From the NCBI GenBank assembly GCA_910579185.1, contig CAJTTG010000002.1, forward strand, positions 124,001 to 188,000: 64,000 nt of DNA. Direction: 5' to 3'. Source of the stretch: an uncultured Muribaculaceae bacterium (GTDB taxonomy: Bacteria; Bacteroidota; Bacteroidia; Bacteroidales; Muribaculaceae). The number at the start of each line of letters is the position of its first letter. Positions within the stretch are counted from its first letter, which is position 1. A program made the translations under genes and the position numbers. The notes below the pieces were generated by a model. It was given only the letters and a program-made list of their open reading frames with translations. It made no database searches and was not told the DNA's origin. Of this stretch, positions 1 through 8,157 are shown one piece after another.

Positions 1-1076
1 GTGGTGTCGACCATCAGGCCTGCACGGAGATCAAAGCGGTTGGTCAGAGCGTATTGTGCGCCAAGGTGGAAACACCATGCGTTGCGATAGTTCTTGGGAA
101 TATTCTGGTTGAATCCGTCGAGTGGTGCAGGAAATTCAATGTCGAGCTCGCGATATGTCTTCCATCCGGTCAACTGGGCGTCCAATGCAAGTGTCAGTGC
201 CTTGATAGGCTTGTAGGAAACACCGAAGTTAAGAACGTAGGGACATGGCATCTGTGCGCTGAAATCTGATTCGTTCAGAAGATCGAGTTCCGGTTTAAGC
301 TGCTGTATGGCCGATTCAATGAGCGCGTTTGCATAATTGACGGAGGCTGTGCCGGCAGATACCTTCATTTGCATCTTGGTGCGGAAGTTGGCTCCGACTG
401 TCCATTGGTCGTTGATGTCGTACATCACGCCGATATTGGCTCCGAGCGCAACGTTGGATGTGCCTTTCAGATTGACCGATGCGGCTGCCGCATTTCCAAG
501 TGCTGGAAATTGCAGACCCATAGCCGATGCGATGGCATCGAAGGTGTGTCCCGGAATGAGAGCCTTGTTGAGGTCGACAGATCCCCATGCGATGTCCATG
601 CCTACGCCAACCGACAGTTTTGGGGTGATGCGCCATGCGATTGTTGGCTGGATATTGTAGACCTTCAGGTTCACCTCTTGGCTGAGCATAGATCCGGGCC
701 AGTTTTTAGTCCAGTTGATCGCGCTGCCGTAGGGTGTGAAGAAGCTGATGCCTGCTTGCAGATTGTCATAAATCTTGAACGATGCATTGACCGCAAGTGG
801 AGTGCTCCATCCGTTTTGTGTTTCATATTTCGAGCCTTCGACTGTTGCATTTGCTATTGCTTTGATCCCGGTGATAGATCCGGAGAGATCAAGAGTCTTG
901 TCGGAGAATCCGAGTCCGGCCGGGTTGAAAATCATGCTCTCGGAACCAAGTTTCATGGCAACGCCTGTGTGGCCCATACCGAGCTGTTTAGCACTGAGGG
1001 TGTTGATCTGATAACCCTCGGCCATGCCCGTGAGAGTGCAGAGTAGTGCCGTCGCGGCAGTTAAAATCTTTTTCAT
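1..1076 (-). CDS. FadL/OmpP1-family outer membrane transporter, 3' end cut off
   Basis: Outer-membrane beta-barrel of the FadL/TodX (OmpP1) family, which carries long-chain fatty acids and other hydrophobic compounds across the outer membrane. The ATG at 1076 is followed by a signal peptide (MKKILTAATALLCTLTGMAEG). The family's N-terminal pattern follows: QINTLSAKQLGMGHTGVAMK, then SMIFNPAGLGF, which forms the hatch region. Alternating beta-strand sequence continues to the window edge. About 358 codons are present and the reading frame is open at base 1, so the C-terminal strands are missing only because the window ends. It has its own promoter at 1106-1137 and is transcribed away from the GH97 gene. 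The substrate cannot be read from the sequence. Confidence 0.9.
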   Translation of the reverse strand, partial: MKKILTAATALLCTLTGMAEGYQINTLSAKQLGMGHTGVAMKLGSESMIFNPAGLGFSDKTLDLSGSITGIKAIANATVEGSKYETQNGWSTPLAVNASFKIYDNLQAGISFFTPYGSAINWTKNWPGSMLSQEVNLKVYNIQPTIAWRITPKLSVGVGMDIAWGSVDLNKALIPGHTFDAIASAMGLQFPALGNAAAASVNLKGTSNVALGANIGVMYDINDQWTVGANFRTKMQMKVSAGTASVNYANALIESAIQQLKPELDLLNESDFSAQMPCPYVLNFGVSYKPIKALTLALDAQLTGWKTYRELDIEFPAPLDGFNQNIPKNYRNAWCFHLGAQYALTNRFDLRAGLMVDT

Positions 1077-1105
1077 AATGTAAACAAAATTGGTAAAAAG
1101 TTCCA

Positions 1106-1137
1106 CAAAGGTACTCTTTTTATTCTTTCCATCCAAA
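1106..1137 (-). promoter_or_regulatory. Promoter of the FadL-family gene
   Basis: On the minus strand TTTG (1134-1137), a 20-base spacer and TACCTTTG (1106-1113) match the Bacteroidota primary sigma factor consensus. The start codon is about 30 bases downstream. Confidence 0.75.
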
Positions 1138-1193
1138 CTCTTGTCGATAGATCTGCCTATAATGTATTATCCATGGATTTTCTTGCATTTTCT

Positions 1194-1225
1194 TTTGGAT
1201 TTTGCTCGATGGTGTACTATATTTG
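1194..1225 (+). promoter_or_regulatory. Promoter of the GH97-GH65 pair
   Basis: TTTG (1194-1197), a 20-base spacer and TATATTTG (1218-1225) match the Bacteroidota promoter consensus. It sits 21 bases before the GH97 ATG. Confidence 0.75.
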
Positions 1226-1246
1226 TGGAAAGAAACAATTTAAACT

Positions 1247-3220
1247 ATGAAGCATATATATTTGACATTAGCGTTGGCTTGTGCCTCGGTTCCGGCATTT
1301 GCCGCTACGGAATCGCTGAAATCGCCGGATGGACGGATTGAGATTCGGTTTTCAAACGATGGTGAGTATCCTGTGTATGAAGTCTCAGTTGATGGAGGTC
1401 AGTTGATAGCTCCTTCCCGACTTGGTCTTGATGCTGCCGGATGGAATTACGCAGTCAAGGGGGAGTTGTCAACGACAAGAAATTCCCACAATGAGACATG
1501 GCATCAGCCGTGGGGCGAAAATAAGACTTGTGTCGACAATTATAATGAAATGGCGGTCACGCTTCCAGACGGGCAGCTGACGCTGCGGTTCCGTGCCTAT
1601 AACGACGGTGTGGCATTGAGATATGAACTGAATGCATCTGCCGATACGCTTGTGATCACGGATGAGCAGACTCATTTCCGCTTCGCAACTGATGGCGAGT
1701 CGTGGGCTATTCCGGCAAGTTTTGAAACATACGAACTGGAATATCGCCATCTCCCTATCCGGGAGGTGACGGATGCCAACACTCCGTTTACGTTCCGCAC
1801 CAACGAGGGCGTTTTCGGATCTATCCATGAGGCCGCGCTCTATGATTATCCTGAGATGGTTATTCGCCGCGATTCTGTTACCGGTGATCTGAAATCGGAT
1901 CTCGCGCCGCTGCCCGATGGCGTGAAAGCGTATGTCCCTGGCCGTTTCACTACGCCGTGGCGTTCTATCCAGATCGGACATTCGGCTGTTGATCTGATCA
2001 ACTCAGCTCTGATTCTCAATCTCAACGAGCCGTCTAAGATTGCCGATACATCGTGGATCCGTCCGCAGAAGTATGTCGGTATATGGTGGGGCATGCATCT
2101 CGGAACCCAGACATGGACCATGGGGCCGAGACATGGAGCGACAACAGAAAATGCCGTGAAGTACATAGACTTTGCTGTTGCCAATAATCTGCAGGGAGTC
2201 CTGTTTGAAGGTTGGAATGAAGGCTGGGAGAACTGGGGCGGTAACCAGCATTTCGATTATATGAAGGCTTATGACGATTTCGATATAGATTTCATTGCAG
2301 GATATGCACGCGACCGCGGCATTGAGCTGTGGATGCACGACGAGACCGGTGGCAACATCCCCGAGTTCGAGGCTGTGCTCGACAGCGCGTTTGCCTATTA
2401 TGCGTCACTCGGTGTCCACACTGTCAAAACAGGATATGCCGGTGGGTTCAAGGGTGGTTACTTTCATCACTCCCAGTATGGGGTGCGTCATTATCAGAAA
2501 GTTGTGGAGACTGCCGCGAAATATAATATCATGATTGATGCCCATGAGCCGATCAAGGAGACCGGAATACGCCGCACATGGCCAAATATGATGACCCGTG
2601 AAGGTGCACGTGGCATGGAGTGGAACGCCTGGAGCGAGGGTAATTCCGCCGATTATCTCTGCACGCTTCCTTATGTGCGTCTGCTCTCCGGTCCGATGGA
2701 TTATACCCCCGGTATTTTCGACATCAATTATGAGCGAGCCAAAGCAGATCCGGGAAGAATAGAATGGAACGGCCCTAATGGTCATTGCCGTATAAAGACA
2801 ACACTTGCGCGTCAGATTGCGAACTGGGTCATCATATATTCGCCGTTGCAGATGGCAGCTGACCAAATAGAGAATTATGAGGGACAAGAGGCATTCAAAT
2901 TCTTCCGCGATTTCAATGCCGACTGCGATTGGTCGGAAGCATTGCAGGGTGAGATCGGCAAGTATATTGTAGTTGCCCGACGTGCAGGTGACCGATTCTT
3001 TGTGGGTGCCGGAACAAATTCAGAAGCGCGCGCTATTGAGCTGCCGCTCTCGTTCCTGAACCCCGGAGTGGAATATATGGCTGAGATCTATGCTGATGTG
3101 GAGGCTGCTCCGGAAAAAATTGCAATCGAACGCCGCAAGGTGACAGCCACCGACTCTCTGACCATAAGGATGGCTTCGGCCGGCGGACAGGCCATATCAT
3201 TTATCCCTGTAGAATTGTGA
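1247..3220 (+). CDS. Glycoside hydrolase family 97 (SusB-like alpha-glucosidase/alpha-galactosidase)
   Basis: Exported enzyme of 657 residues, the usual GH97 length, that hydrolyses alpha-glucosides or alpha-galactosides in the periplasm. Residues 1-19 are a signal peptide ending in AFA. An N-terminal beta-sandwich (about 20-270) precedes the (beta/alpha)8 barrel, and a C-terminal beta domain follows. Barrel blocks include VKTGYAGG, DAHEPIKETGIRRTWPN (Glu434), GPMDYTPGIFD (482-492) and MAADQIENYEG (Glu542, Glu545). In retaining family members an Asp nucleophile is reported where this protein has the Gly of VKTGYAGG. That, with the conserved acidic blocks, suggests the SusB-type inverting branch (inference from family knowledge). 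Its stop overlaps the next gene's start, so the two are almost certainly co-expressed. No SusC/SusD genes lie nearby. Confidence 0.93.
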   Translation: MKHIYLTLALACASVPAFAATESLKSPDGRIEIRFSNDGEYPVYEVSVDGGQLIAPSRLGLDAAGWNYAVKGELSTTRNSHNETWHQPWGENKTCVDNYNEMAVTLPDGQLTLRFRAYNDGVALRYELNASADTLVITDEQTHFRFATDGESWAIPASFETYELEYRHLPIREVTDANTPFTFRTNEGVFGSIHEAALYDYPEMVIRRDSVTGDLKSDLAPLPDGVKAYVPGRFTTPWRSIQIGHSAVDLINSALILNLNEPSKIADTSWIRPQKYVGIWWGMHLGTQTWTMGPRHGATTENAVKYIDFAVANNLQGVLFEGWNEGWENWGGNQHFDYMKAYDDFDIDFIAGYARDRGIELWMHDETGGNIPEFEAVLDSAFAYYASLGVHTVKTGYAGGFKGGYFHHSQYGVRHYQKVVETAAKYNIMIDAHEPIKETGIRRTWPNMMTREGARGMEWNAWSEGNSADYLCTLPYVRLLSGPMDYTPGIFDINYERAKADPGRIEWNGPNGHCRIKTTLARQIANWVIIYSPLQMAADQIENYEGQEAFKFFRDFNADCDWSEALQGEIGKYIVVARRAGDRFFVGAGTNSEARAIELPLSFLNPGVEYMAEIYADVEAAPEKIAIERRKVTATDSLTIRMASAGGQAISFIPVEL

Positions 3221-5184
3221 AAAGATCATTGATCGCTGCTTTCGGATTGTTGCTGTCGTCTCTTGTAGGGCAGGGGGCTGACCGCATAATTACGACTACA
3301 GATGCGTCCGCCCGATATTTCCCTCCGACCTTGGCCAACGGCATGACGGGCCTTGTAATCGACCAAACCGGATTGCGACCTACAGCATTGTATCAGGCAT
3401 CGGTATTCAAAAGCGGTAAGGCCGATCAAGTCAGCACTATCTGCCCGGCTATAGTACCGGTTAATCTCAGACTATTGGTCAATGGGAAGGAGATAAGTGA
3501 TTTCTCGGATTGGAGCCAGACCCTTGATCTGAGTCTGGCAAAGGTTTTAACTTCATTCCGGGCCGCAGGAGTTGAGGTTTTTGTGGTCAACTATGCCCTG
3601 AGATCCTTGCCGCATGCAGTCCTGACAGCAGTTGAAGTCTCGGCAACGCGGCCGGTGGATGTTAAGCTTATAAATGTTCCGGAGATCGCTCCATCACTTG
3701 ACCGTGACACGGTTCGGAGCGTGTCTATATGGTGGGATGGCGGAGGAGTGCCTTTGCAACGCGCCTCGGCACGATATAATGATGGCAGGGATGCGGTTGT
3801 GGCTACGTCGGCTCTTGTGCCTGACGGCGGTGACTGGAAGCGTATGGGAGCCGATACTCTTTCGGTTGGTTTGAAGCCGGGTCAATCTGCCGCGATGTGG
3901 GTGGTGGGGGCTGTATGCTCCACGGCTGATTTCGCTGATCCTTGGAACGAGGCCGACCGTCAGGCGATATATGCCTATAACCAGGGGCTTGAAGCGCTTG
4001 TTTCGTCGCATCATAGGCAATGGGAAGAACTATGGCGCTCAGATATTACGATTGAAGGGGATCCGCAGCTTGACATGCAGGTGGGATCAGCTTTATACAA
4101 TCTCTATTCCTCAATCCGCGAGGGTTCGCGGATGAGTATCCCACCGATGGGGCTGACATCAGCAAAGTATTATGGACATATATTCTGGGATGCCGACACT
4201 TGGATGCTTCCCGTACTCGCTGTTTTGAATCCCGGATTATCAAGATCGATGGTTGACTATCGGTACGACCGTCTGCCGGCAGCGCGTAAACGGGCGGCCG
4301 CTTATGGTTATCGCGGTGCGATGTTCCCATGGGAATCTGATATGGCAGGAGAGGAGTCGACTCCAACTTTTGCCCTGACCGGTCCGTTGGAACATCATAT
4401 AACAGCTGATGTGGCACGTGGTGCGTGGTTGCAGTTCTGCGCCACAGCCGATACGGCGTGGCTTCTTCGCGAAGGATATCCTTTGATCCGGGAATGTGCT
4501 GACTTCTGGTTGAGCCGTGTCGAGCCGTCGGGTAAAGATGGGTATTCGATACGTAATGTAGTCGGGGCTGATGAATATGCCATCGGTGTCGACGACGATG
4601 CTTTTACAAATGGAGCGGCAATCCGCGCTCTTCAATATGCTTGCGAGGCAGCGGAGGTTTTAGGAGAGACTCCGGATCCGCGATGGGCTGATGTCGCCAG
4701 CAGAATTGCGCTCCACCACACTGCCGATGGAATTGTCAAGGAACATTCAGCCTATGACGGAGCCATGACCAAGCAGGCTGATGTTGAATTGCTGGGATAT
4801 CCGCTTTATCTTTTGGCAGACGATGAGATTGAACGGAACATACGTTATTACGCATCGAAAATAGACAGTGTCGGCGGCCCTGCCATGAGCCATTCAGCGA
4901 TGGCAGTCAACTATGCCCGTATGGGGCGTGGCGATGAGGCCGCCGGGTTTGTGGCACGTGCGTATAAACCGAATCTTCGTGGTGACTTCTATTCGATCTC
5001 TGAGACACCCGGCAATGACGAGACATATTTCATGACGGGAGCCGGAGGACTTCTCCAGGCTATAATATTCGGATATGCCGGAATTGATATAACGGCTGAT
5101 GGTGTGCGTCAGGTCAAATCGTCGCTGCCGTCCAATATCCGTGGAATCACCGTCACTACACCACACGGAACGTTTGTGCGCTGA
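3217..5184 (+). CDS. Exported GH65-like glycosidase
   Basis: A 655-residue protein with an N-terminal signal peptide (about 1-20) and an (alpha/alpha)6-barrel of the GH65 type. GH65 includes kojibiose and maltose phosphorylases and the eukaryotic glucosidase acting on glucosylgalactosyl-hydroxylysine. Conserved blocks are YGHIFWDADTW, GYRGAMFPWESD, EHHITADVARG and GADEYAIGVDDDAFTN. Glu453 in GADEY is the likely general acid. Export argues for a hydrolase rather than a cytoplasmic phosphorylase (inference). The start is a GTG at 3217 that overlaps the preceding TGA (GTGA), so translation is probably coupled to GH97. The preferred linkage (alpha-1,2, alpha-1,3 or alpha-1,4 glucose) cannot be assigned. 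Confidence 0.85.
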   Translation: MKRSLIAAFGLLLSSLVGQGADRIITTTDASARYFPPTLANGMTGLVIDQTGLRPTALYQASVFKSGKADQVSTICPAIVPVNLRLLVNGKEISDFSDWSQTLDLSLAKVLTSFRAAGVEVFVVNYALRSLPHAVLTAVEVSATRPVDVKLINVPEIAPSLDRDTVRSVSIWWDGGGVPLQRASARYNDGRDAVVATSALVPDGGDWKRMGADTLSVGLKPGQSAAMWVVGAVCSTADFADPWNEADRQAIYAYNQGLEALVSSHHRQWEELWRSDITIEGDPQLDMQVGSALYNLYSSIREGSRMSIPPMGLTSAKYYGHIFWDADTWMLPVLAVLNPGLSRSMVDYRYDRLPAARKRAAAYGYRGAMFPWESDMAGEESTPTFALTGPLEHHITADVARGAWLQFCATADTAWLLREGYPLIRECADFWLSRVEPSGKDGYSIRNVVGADEYAIGVDDDAFTNGAAIRALQYACEAAEVLGETPDPRWADVASRIALHHTADGIVKEHSAYDGAMTKQADVELLGYPLYLLADDEIERNIRYYASKIDSVGGPAMSHSAMAVNYARMGRGDEAAGFVARAYKPNLRGDFYSISETPGNDETYFMTGAGGLLQAIIFGYAGIDITADGVRQVKSSLPSNIRGITVTTPHGTFVR

Positions 5185-5202
5185 CCGGTTATTACGGGAC
5201 AG

Positions 5203-5243
5203 AAAAAAAGTACGGGAATGGAAACCATGGTTTCCATTCCCGT
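5203..5243. terminator. Bidirectional terminator between GH65-like gene and DUF4295
   Basis: A perfect 15-bp stem (5212-5226 with 5229-5243) separates two converging genes. Seven A's at 5203-5209 become a T run for leftward transcripts, so termination of the ribosomal operon is best supported. Confidence 0.8.
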
Positions 5244-5284
5244 TAATAGGTTGAATTTTATATATTCTGATAGATGGCGGTGAC

Positions 5285-5434
5285 TTATTTCAGGATATCT
5301 TTAACGGCGTCGTTGGGCACCATTTGTTCCTGGAATGTGTAAGCGCCGGTTTTGGGCGATTTCACCACTTTGATGACCTTGCTGTAGGTGCGGCCTTCGC
5401 CTTTTTGCAGAGATGCAACGGTTTTCTTTGCCAT
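5285..5434 (-). CDS. DUF4295 family small basic protein
   Basis: A 49-residue lysine-rich protein (MAKKTVASLQKGEG at the start, VPNDAVKDILK at the end) of the DUF4295 family. This family is restricted to Bacteroidota and is routinely found behind rpmB and rpmG. It starts 12 bases after the L33 stop, so it belongs to the same transcript. Its function is unknown; the position and basic composition suggest ribosome association (inference). In many Bacteroidales ftsY follows this gene, but here a terminator and the converging GH65-like gene come next. Confidence 0.9.
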   Translation of the reverse strand: MAKKTVASLQKGEGRTYSKVIKVVKSPKTGAYTFQEQMVPNDAVKDILK

Positions 5435-5446
5435 ATCGGGTGATTA

Positions 5447-5635
5447 TTATTTAATTTCTTTGTGAACGGTTACTTTTTTGAGGATCGGGTTGTATTTCTT
5501 GAGCTCAAGACGCTCTGTGGTGTTCTTGCGGTTCTTTGTTGTGATATAACGAGAAGTGCCGGGCATACCACTGGCTTTGTGCTCTGTGCATTCGAGGATC
5601 ACCTGCACGCGATTACCTTTAGCTTTCTTTGCCAT
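5447..5635 (-). CDS. rpmG: 50S ribosomal protein L33
   Basis: A 62-residue L33 protein of the large ribosomal subunit. It begins MAKKAKGNRVQVILECTEHK and contains the typical RYITTKNRKNTTERLELKKYNP core. It carries only one cysteine, so it is the zinc-free (C-minus) type (inference). It lies 4 bases after rpmB in the rpmB-rpmG-DUF4295 operon. The start ATG is directly after the rpmB stop. Confidence 0.97.
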   Translation of the reverse strand: MAKKAKGNRVQVILECTEHKASGMPGTSRYITTKNRKNTTERLELKKYNPILKKVTVHKEIK

Positions 5636-5639
5636 CTTC

Positions 5640-5897
5640 TTAGAATTCTAAATATTTGATTTCAGTTAAATAACCCTTGCGAGCTGCTTCCTTGATTGCA
5701 GCGTCGAGGCCGTTTTTGTTGATAATACGCAATCCGTTGGCGGAGATGGTCAGAGAGATCCACATCTGCTGCTCAACCCAAAAGAATTTCTTTGTGAAGA
5801 GGTTCACGTTGAATTTGCGTTTGGTGCGGCGTTTGGAGTGGCTGACGTTGTTGCCGCCCATTGCTTTCTTGCCTGTAATTTGACAAATCTTTGACAT
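5640..5897 (-). CDS. rpmB: 50S ribosomal protein L28
   Basis: An 85-residue L28 protein of the large subunit. It starts MSKICQITGKKAMGGNNVSH, continues with the basic SKRRTKRKFNVNL segment, and contains the family's ISANGLRIINKNGLDAAI block. It is the first gene of a three-gene leftward operon. The upstream gap to 6129 is AT-rich and contains a GTTACTTTGC sequence on the minus strand (about 6037-6046) that resembles a -7 box with one n too few, so its promoter is only tentatively placed. Confidence 0.97.
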   Translation of the reverse strand: MSKICQITGKKAMGGNNVSHSKRRTKRKFNVNLFTKKFFWVEQQMWISLTISANGLRIINKNGLDAAIKEAARKGYLTEIKYLEF

Positions 5898-6117
5898 GGC
5901 TGTTTGGTTTACTTAGCTCTGTTATTGTTAATTTTCTGTTAACGTGTTCGTTTCATGGCCGCCATCTCAGTTCTCATATCACTGCTAAGCGCATCATTTT
6001 TAACAGCTTTACAGGATGAGCCACGAAACAGAGTGCAAAGTAACGAATTTTTCGCGTAACTTCCAAACTTTATGATTCTTTTCTGATGTTTTTATATGTT
6101 TTTCGGTCTTTCTGTCG

Positions 6118-6125
6118 TAAATTTG
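6118..6125 (+). promoter_or_regulatory. -7 box of the PKD lipoprotein gene
   Basis: TAAATTTG matches the Bacteroidota -7 consensus. No clear TTTG is seen at -33. The box ends only four bases before the first ATG (6130), so the transcript would have little or no 5' leader. Confidence 0.6.
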
Positions 6126-6129
6126 CGCC

Positions 6130-7836
6130 ATGATGAGATTTTTTAAAAGAATATTTTTTCCGGTCATGGGGGTGATAATTGTAGCTCTGACCGGATGTAA
6201 TAAAGATGAGGTTCTTTTGGCCGGAGGAAAGCCGGTCATAGAGTTTGATCATGAAGATGGTATATATGAGGTTACGGTTGACGAGGAACTTACGCTTGCC
6301 CCGGACGTTGAGAACGGGGAGAATGCGTCGTATGAGTGGACGCTCGAGGATGGTACGGTGGTGAGCCGCCAGCCGGTGTGGACTTCACGATGGGGTAAAA
6401 CGGGCCAATATTATGTGTTGCTGACAGTTTCCAATAAAGCCGGAACTGACTGGGAAGAGGTGAGGATAGATGTCGTTGAGCCGAAAGCTCCGGTGATCTC
6501 TCTTGCTTTGCCATCGGAGGGGCTTACCATTCTGACGGGATCGGATTATGAATTAGCTCCGGTTTTTGCCGGTGTCGACAGCGGATCGGTTGAATGGTTC
6601 GTGGACGGGGTCAAGACTGCCGATGGGCTATCCTTTGTGTTTAGGGCAGATAAAGCCGGAGTTTATCATATAATGATTCGTGCGACAAACAATATAGGAG
6701 CGACGGAAAAAGAATTTGATATAACGGTTGCCGATGAACTGCCGGCGCGAATGCGATTTGTTCCCCTGTCGTACTACAGCAATGCCAATGTGCGTTATAC
6801 GGTTGCCGGCCGTCCGGTCGCATTGGTTGTAGCTTCAGAGAATATTCCAACAGATGCTTTCAGATGGAAAGTGAATGGGGATGAGGTCAAAGGCGATGGA
6901 TCTATGTACGTTTTCTCGTCATCAGAGCCAGGAGTGTACAATGTTGATGTCGAAGCGGCCGGAGAGGCGATGAGGATGGAAATCCATGTGGAAAAGAATG
7001 CCGGCATCCGTGCAGGTAGTGGCGACGGGGTTTCGGTGTTGGAATATTGTCCTGCGCCGGGGCAATTTATCGGAGAGACGGGAAGTGTAGGAGGTATGTC
7101 GGCTGACATTACCACGCATGAAGCCGCCATCGGTTGGGCTGAATCCCGGTTCGCTGCCCGGAAATTCGTGTCGCTCGGCGCGTGGGGAGGATATATTATC
7201 GCAAGGTTTGACCGCAGTGTGGCGCGTGGGGCTTCCGGTTACGATTTCGCAGTTATGGGTAATGCTATCGCGACATCCAATGAACCCGGCATAGTGTATG
7301 TGATGCAGGATGTGAACGGCAACGGATTGCCCGACGATGAATGGTATGAGTTGAAAGGGAGCGATTTCAGCGGAGCCGGCGTAAGCCATGACTATATGGT
7401 TACATACTATCGTCCGGGCGGAGAGGCTATGGCCGTGCAATGGATAGATGGCTTCGGGGAGCGCGGAACAGTAGATTATATTCCGAGCCACACACAGCCG
7501 ACATATTTCCCGGTCTGGATCCAACCGGATGAACTGACTTTGTATGGCTCGCGTCTGCCACAGAGGAATGTCATGGATCCTGTGACCGGGATGTGGGACA
7601 ACCCACCCTTCCAATGGGGGTATGCGGATAATATCGGTTCGGATCTTATTGATGGTGATACCTATGGCGGTGGCGGTCAGTGGACGGGCTTCCGGATCTC
7701 AAATGCTGTCCTGCCCGACGGAACGCCTGTAGAGCTTGACCATATCGATTTTGTAAAGATCCAGACCGGTATCATGTCAAAGAGCGGATTGCTGGGTGAA
7801 TTGTCGACTGACATTTGTGGCATCCGTTCTTTGTGA
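6130..7836 (+). CDS. PKD-type repeat cell-surface lipoprotein
   Basis: A 568-residue lipoprotein. The lipobox is ALTGC, with Cys23 if translation starts at the first of two adjacent ATGs (6130 and 6133). Three Ig/PKD-like beta domains follow at about 35-110 (ASYEWTLEDG ... YYVLLTVSNKAG), 115-195 and 200-285. The C-terminal half (290-568) holds motifs FVSLGAWGGYIIARFD, VYVMQDVNGNGLPDDEWYEL and YMVTYYRPGG. Similar C-terminal domains occur in Bacteroides surface proteins near corrinoid-uptake genes (recalled, not verified). It lies directly before a B12-riboswitch gene, so a corrinoid or glycan-binding surface role is possible. The function is not established. Confidence 0.8.
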   Translation: MMRFFKRIFFPVMGVIIVALTGCNKDEVLLAGGKPVIEFDHEDGIYEVTVDEELTLAPDVENGENASYEWTLEDGTVVSRQPVWTSRWGKTGQYYVLLTVSNKAGTDWEEVRIDVVEPKAPVISLALPSEGLTILTGSDYELAPVFAGVDSGSVEWFVDGVKTADGLSFVFRADKAGVYHIMIRATNNIGATEKEFDITVADELPARMRFVPLSYYSNANVRYTVAGRPVALVVASENIPTDAFRWKVNGDEVKGDGSMYVFSSSEPGVYNVDVEAAGEAMRMEIHVEKNAGIRAGSGDGVSVLEYCPAPGQFIGETGSVGGMSADITTHEAAIGWAESRFAARKFVSLGAWGGYIIARFDRSVARGASGYDFAVMGNAIATSNEPGIVYVMQDVNGNGLPDDEWYELKGSDFSGAGVSHDYMVTYYRPGGEAMAVQWIDGFGERGTVDYIPSHTQPTYFPVWIQPDELTLYGSRLPQRNVMDPVTGMWDNPPFQWGYADNIGSDLIDGDTYGGGGQWTGFRISNAVLPDGTPVELDHIDFVKIQTGIMSKSGLLGELSTDICGIRSL

Positions 7837-7842
7837 CAGCTC

Positions 7843-7873
7843 TTGCAGGAGTGGGAAAATAGTTATAAATTTG
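7843..7873 (+). promoter_or_regulatory. Promoter of the riboswitch transcript
   Basis: TTG (7843-7845), a 20-base spacer and TAAATTTG (7866-7873). The transcript would begin almost exactly at the 5' edge of the cobalamin aptamer. Confidence 0.75.
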
Positions 7874-7876
7874 CAT

Positions 7877-8021
7877 CGCTTCGATTAGGGAATCCGGTCT
7901 GAGTCCGGAACAGTGCCCGCTGCTGTGGGTCCCCTTAAAAAGCTACCGCAGTTATGCCATTGGGTTGATGAAACCTGAGAAGGTGTGGTGGCCGGGACAA
8001 GTCAGAAAACCTGACGGAGCG
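7877..8021 (+). ncRNA. Cobalamin (B12) riboswitch aptamer
   Basis: The sequence carries the hallmarks of a cobalamin riboswitch. These are an AGGGAA block at 7887-7892, GTGCCCGCTGCTGTGGGT (the B12 box region) at 7913-7930, GCCATTGGG at 7956-7964, and ACCTGAGAAGG at 7973-7983. The closing GTCAGAAAACCTGAC, in which two self-complementary arms flank a loop, lies at 8001-8015. CGCTTC at 7877-7882 can pair with GGAGCG at 8016-8021 to close the P1 stem. The aptamer sits in the 5' leader of the DUF4465 lipoprotein. The downstream 136 bases contain a GACCT/AGGTC hairpin (8036-8054) but no U-run terminator, so control is probably translational (inference). B12 should repress the gene. Confidence 0.93.
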
Positions 8022-8157
8022 AAATTTTTACTCATGACCTGCGGGAAGATAGGTCGGTGGGCTTCTCTGGTTCTTTTGTCAATCCTGAGGCGATGCTCCC
8101 GGTTCTTTTCCGCCGGAGGAAGAGACTGATAATTTATATTGACATAACAGAGAAAAA

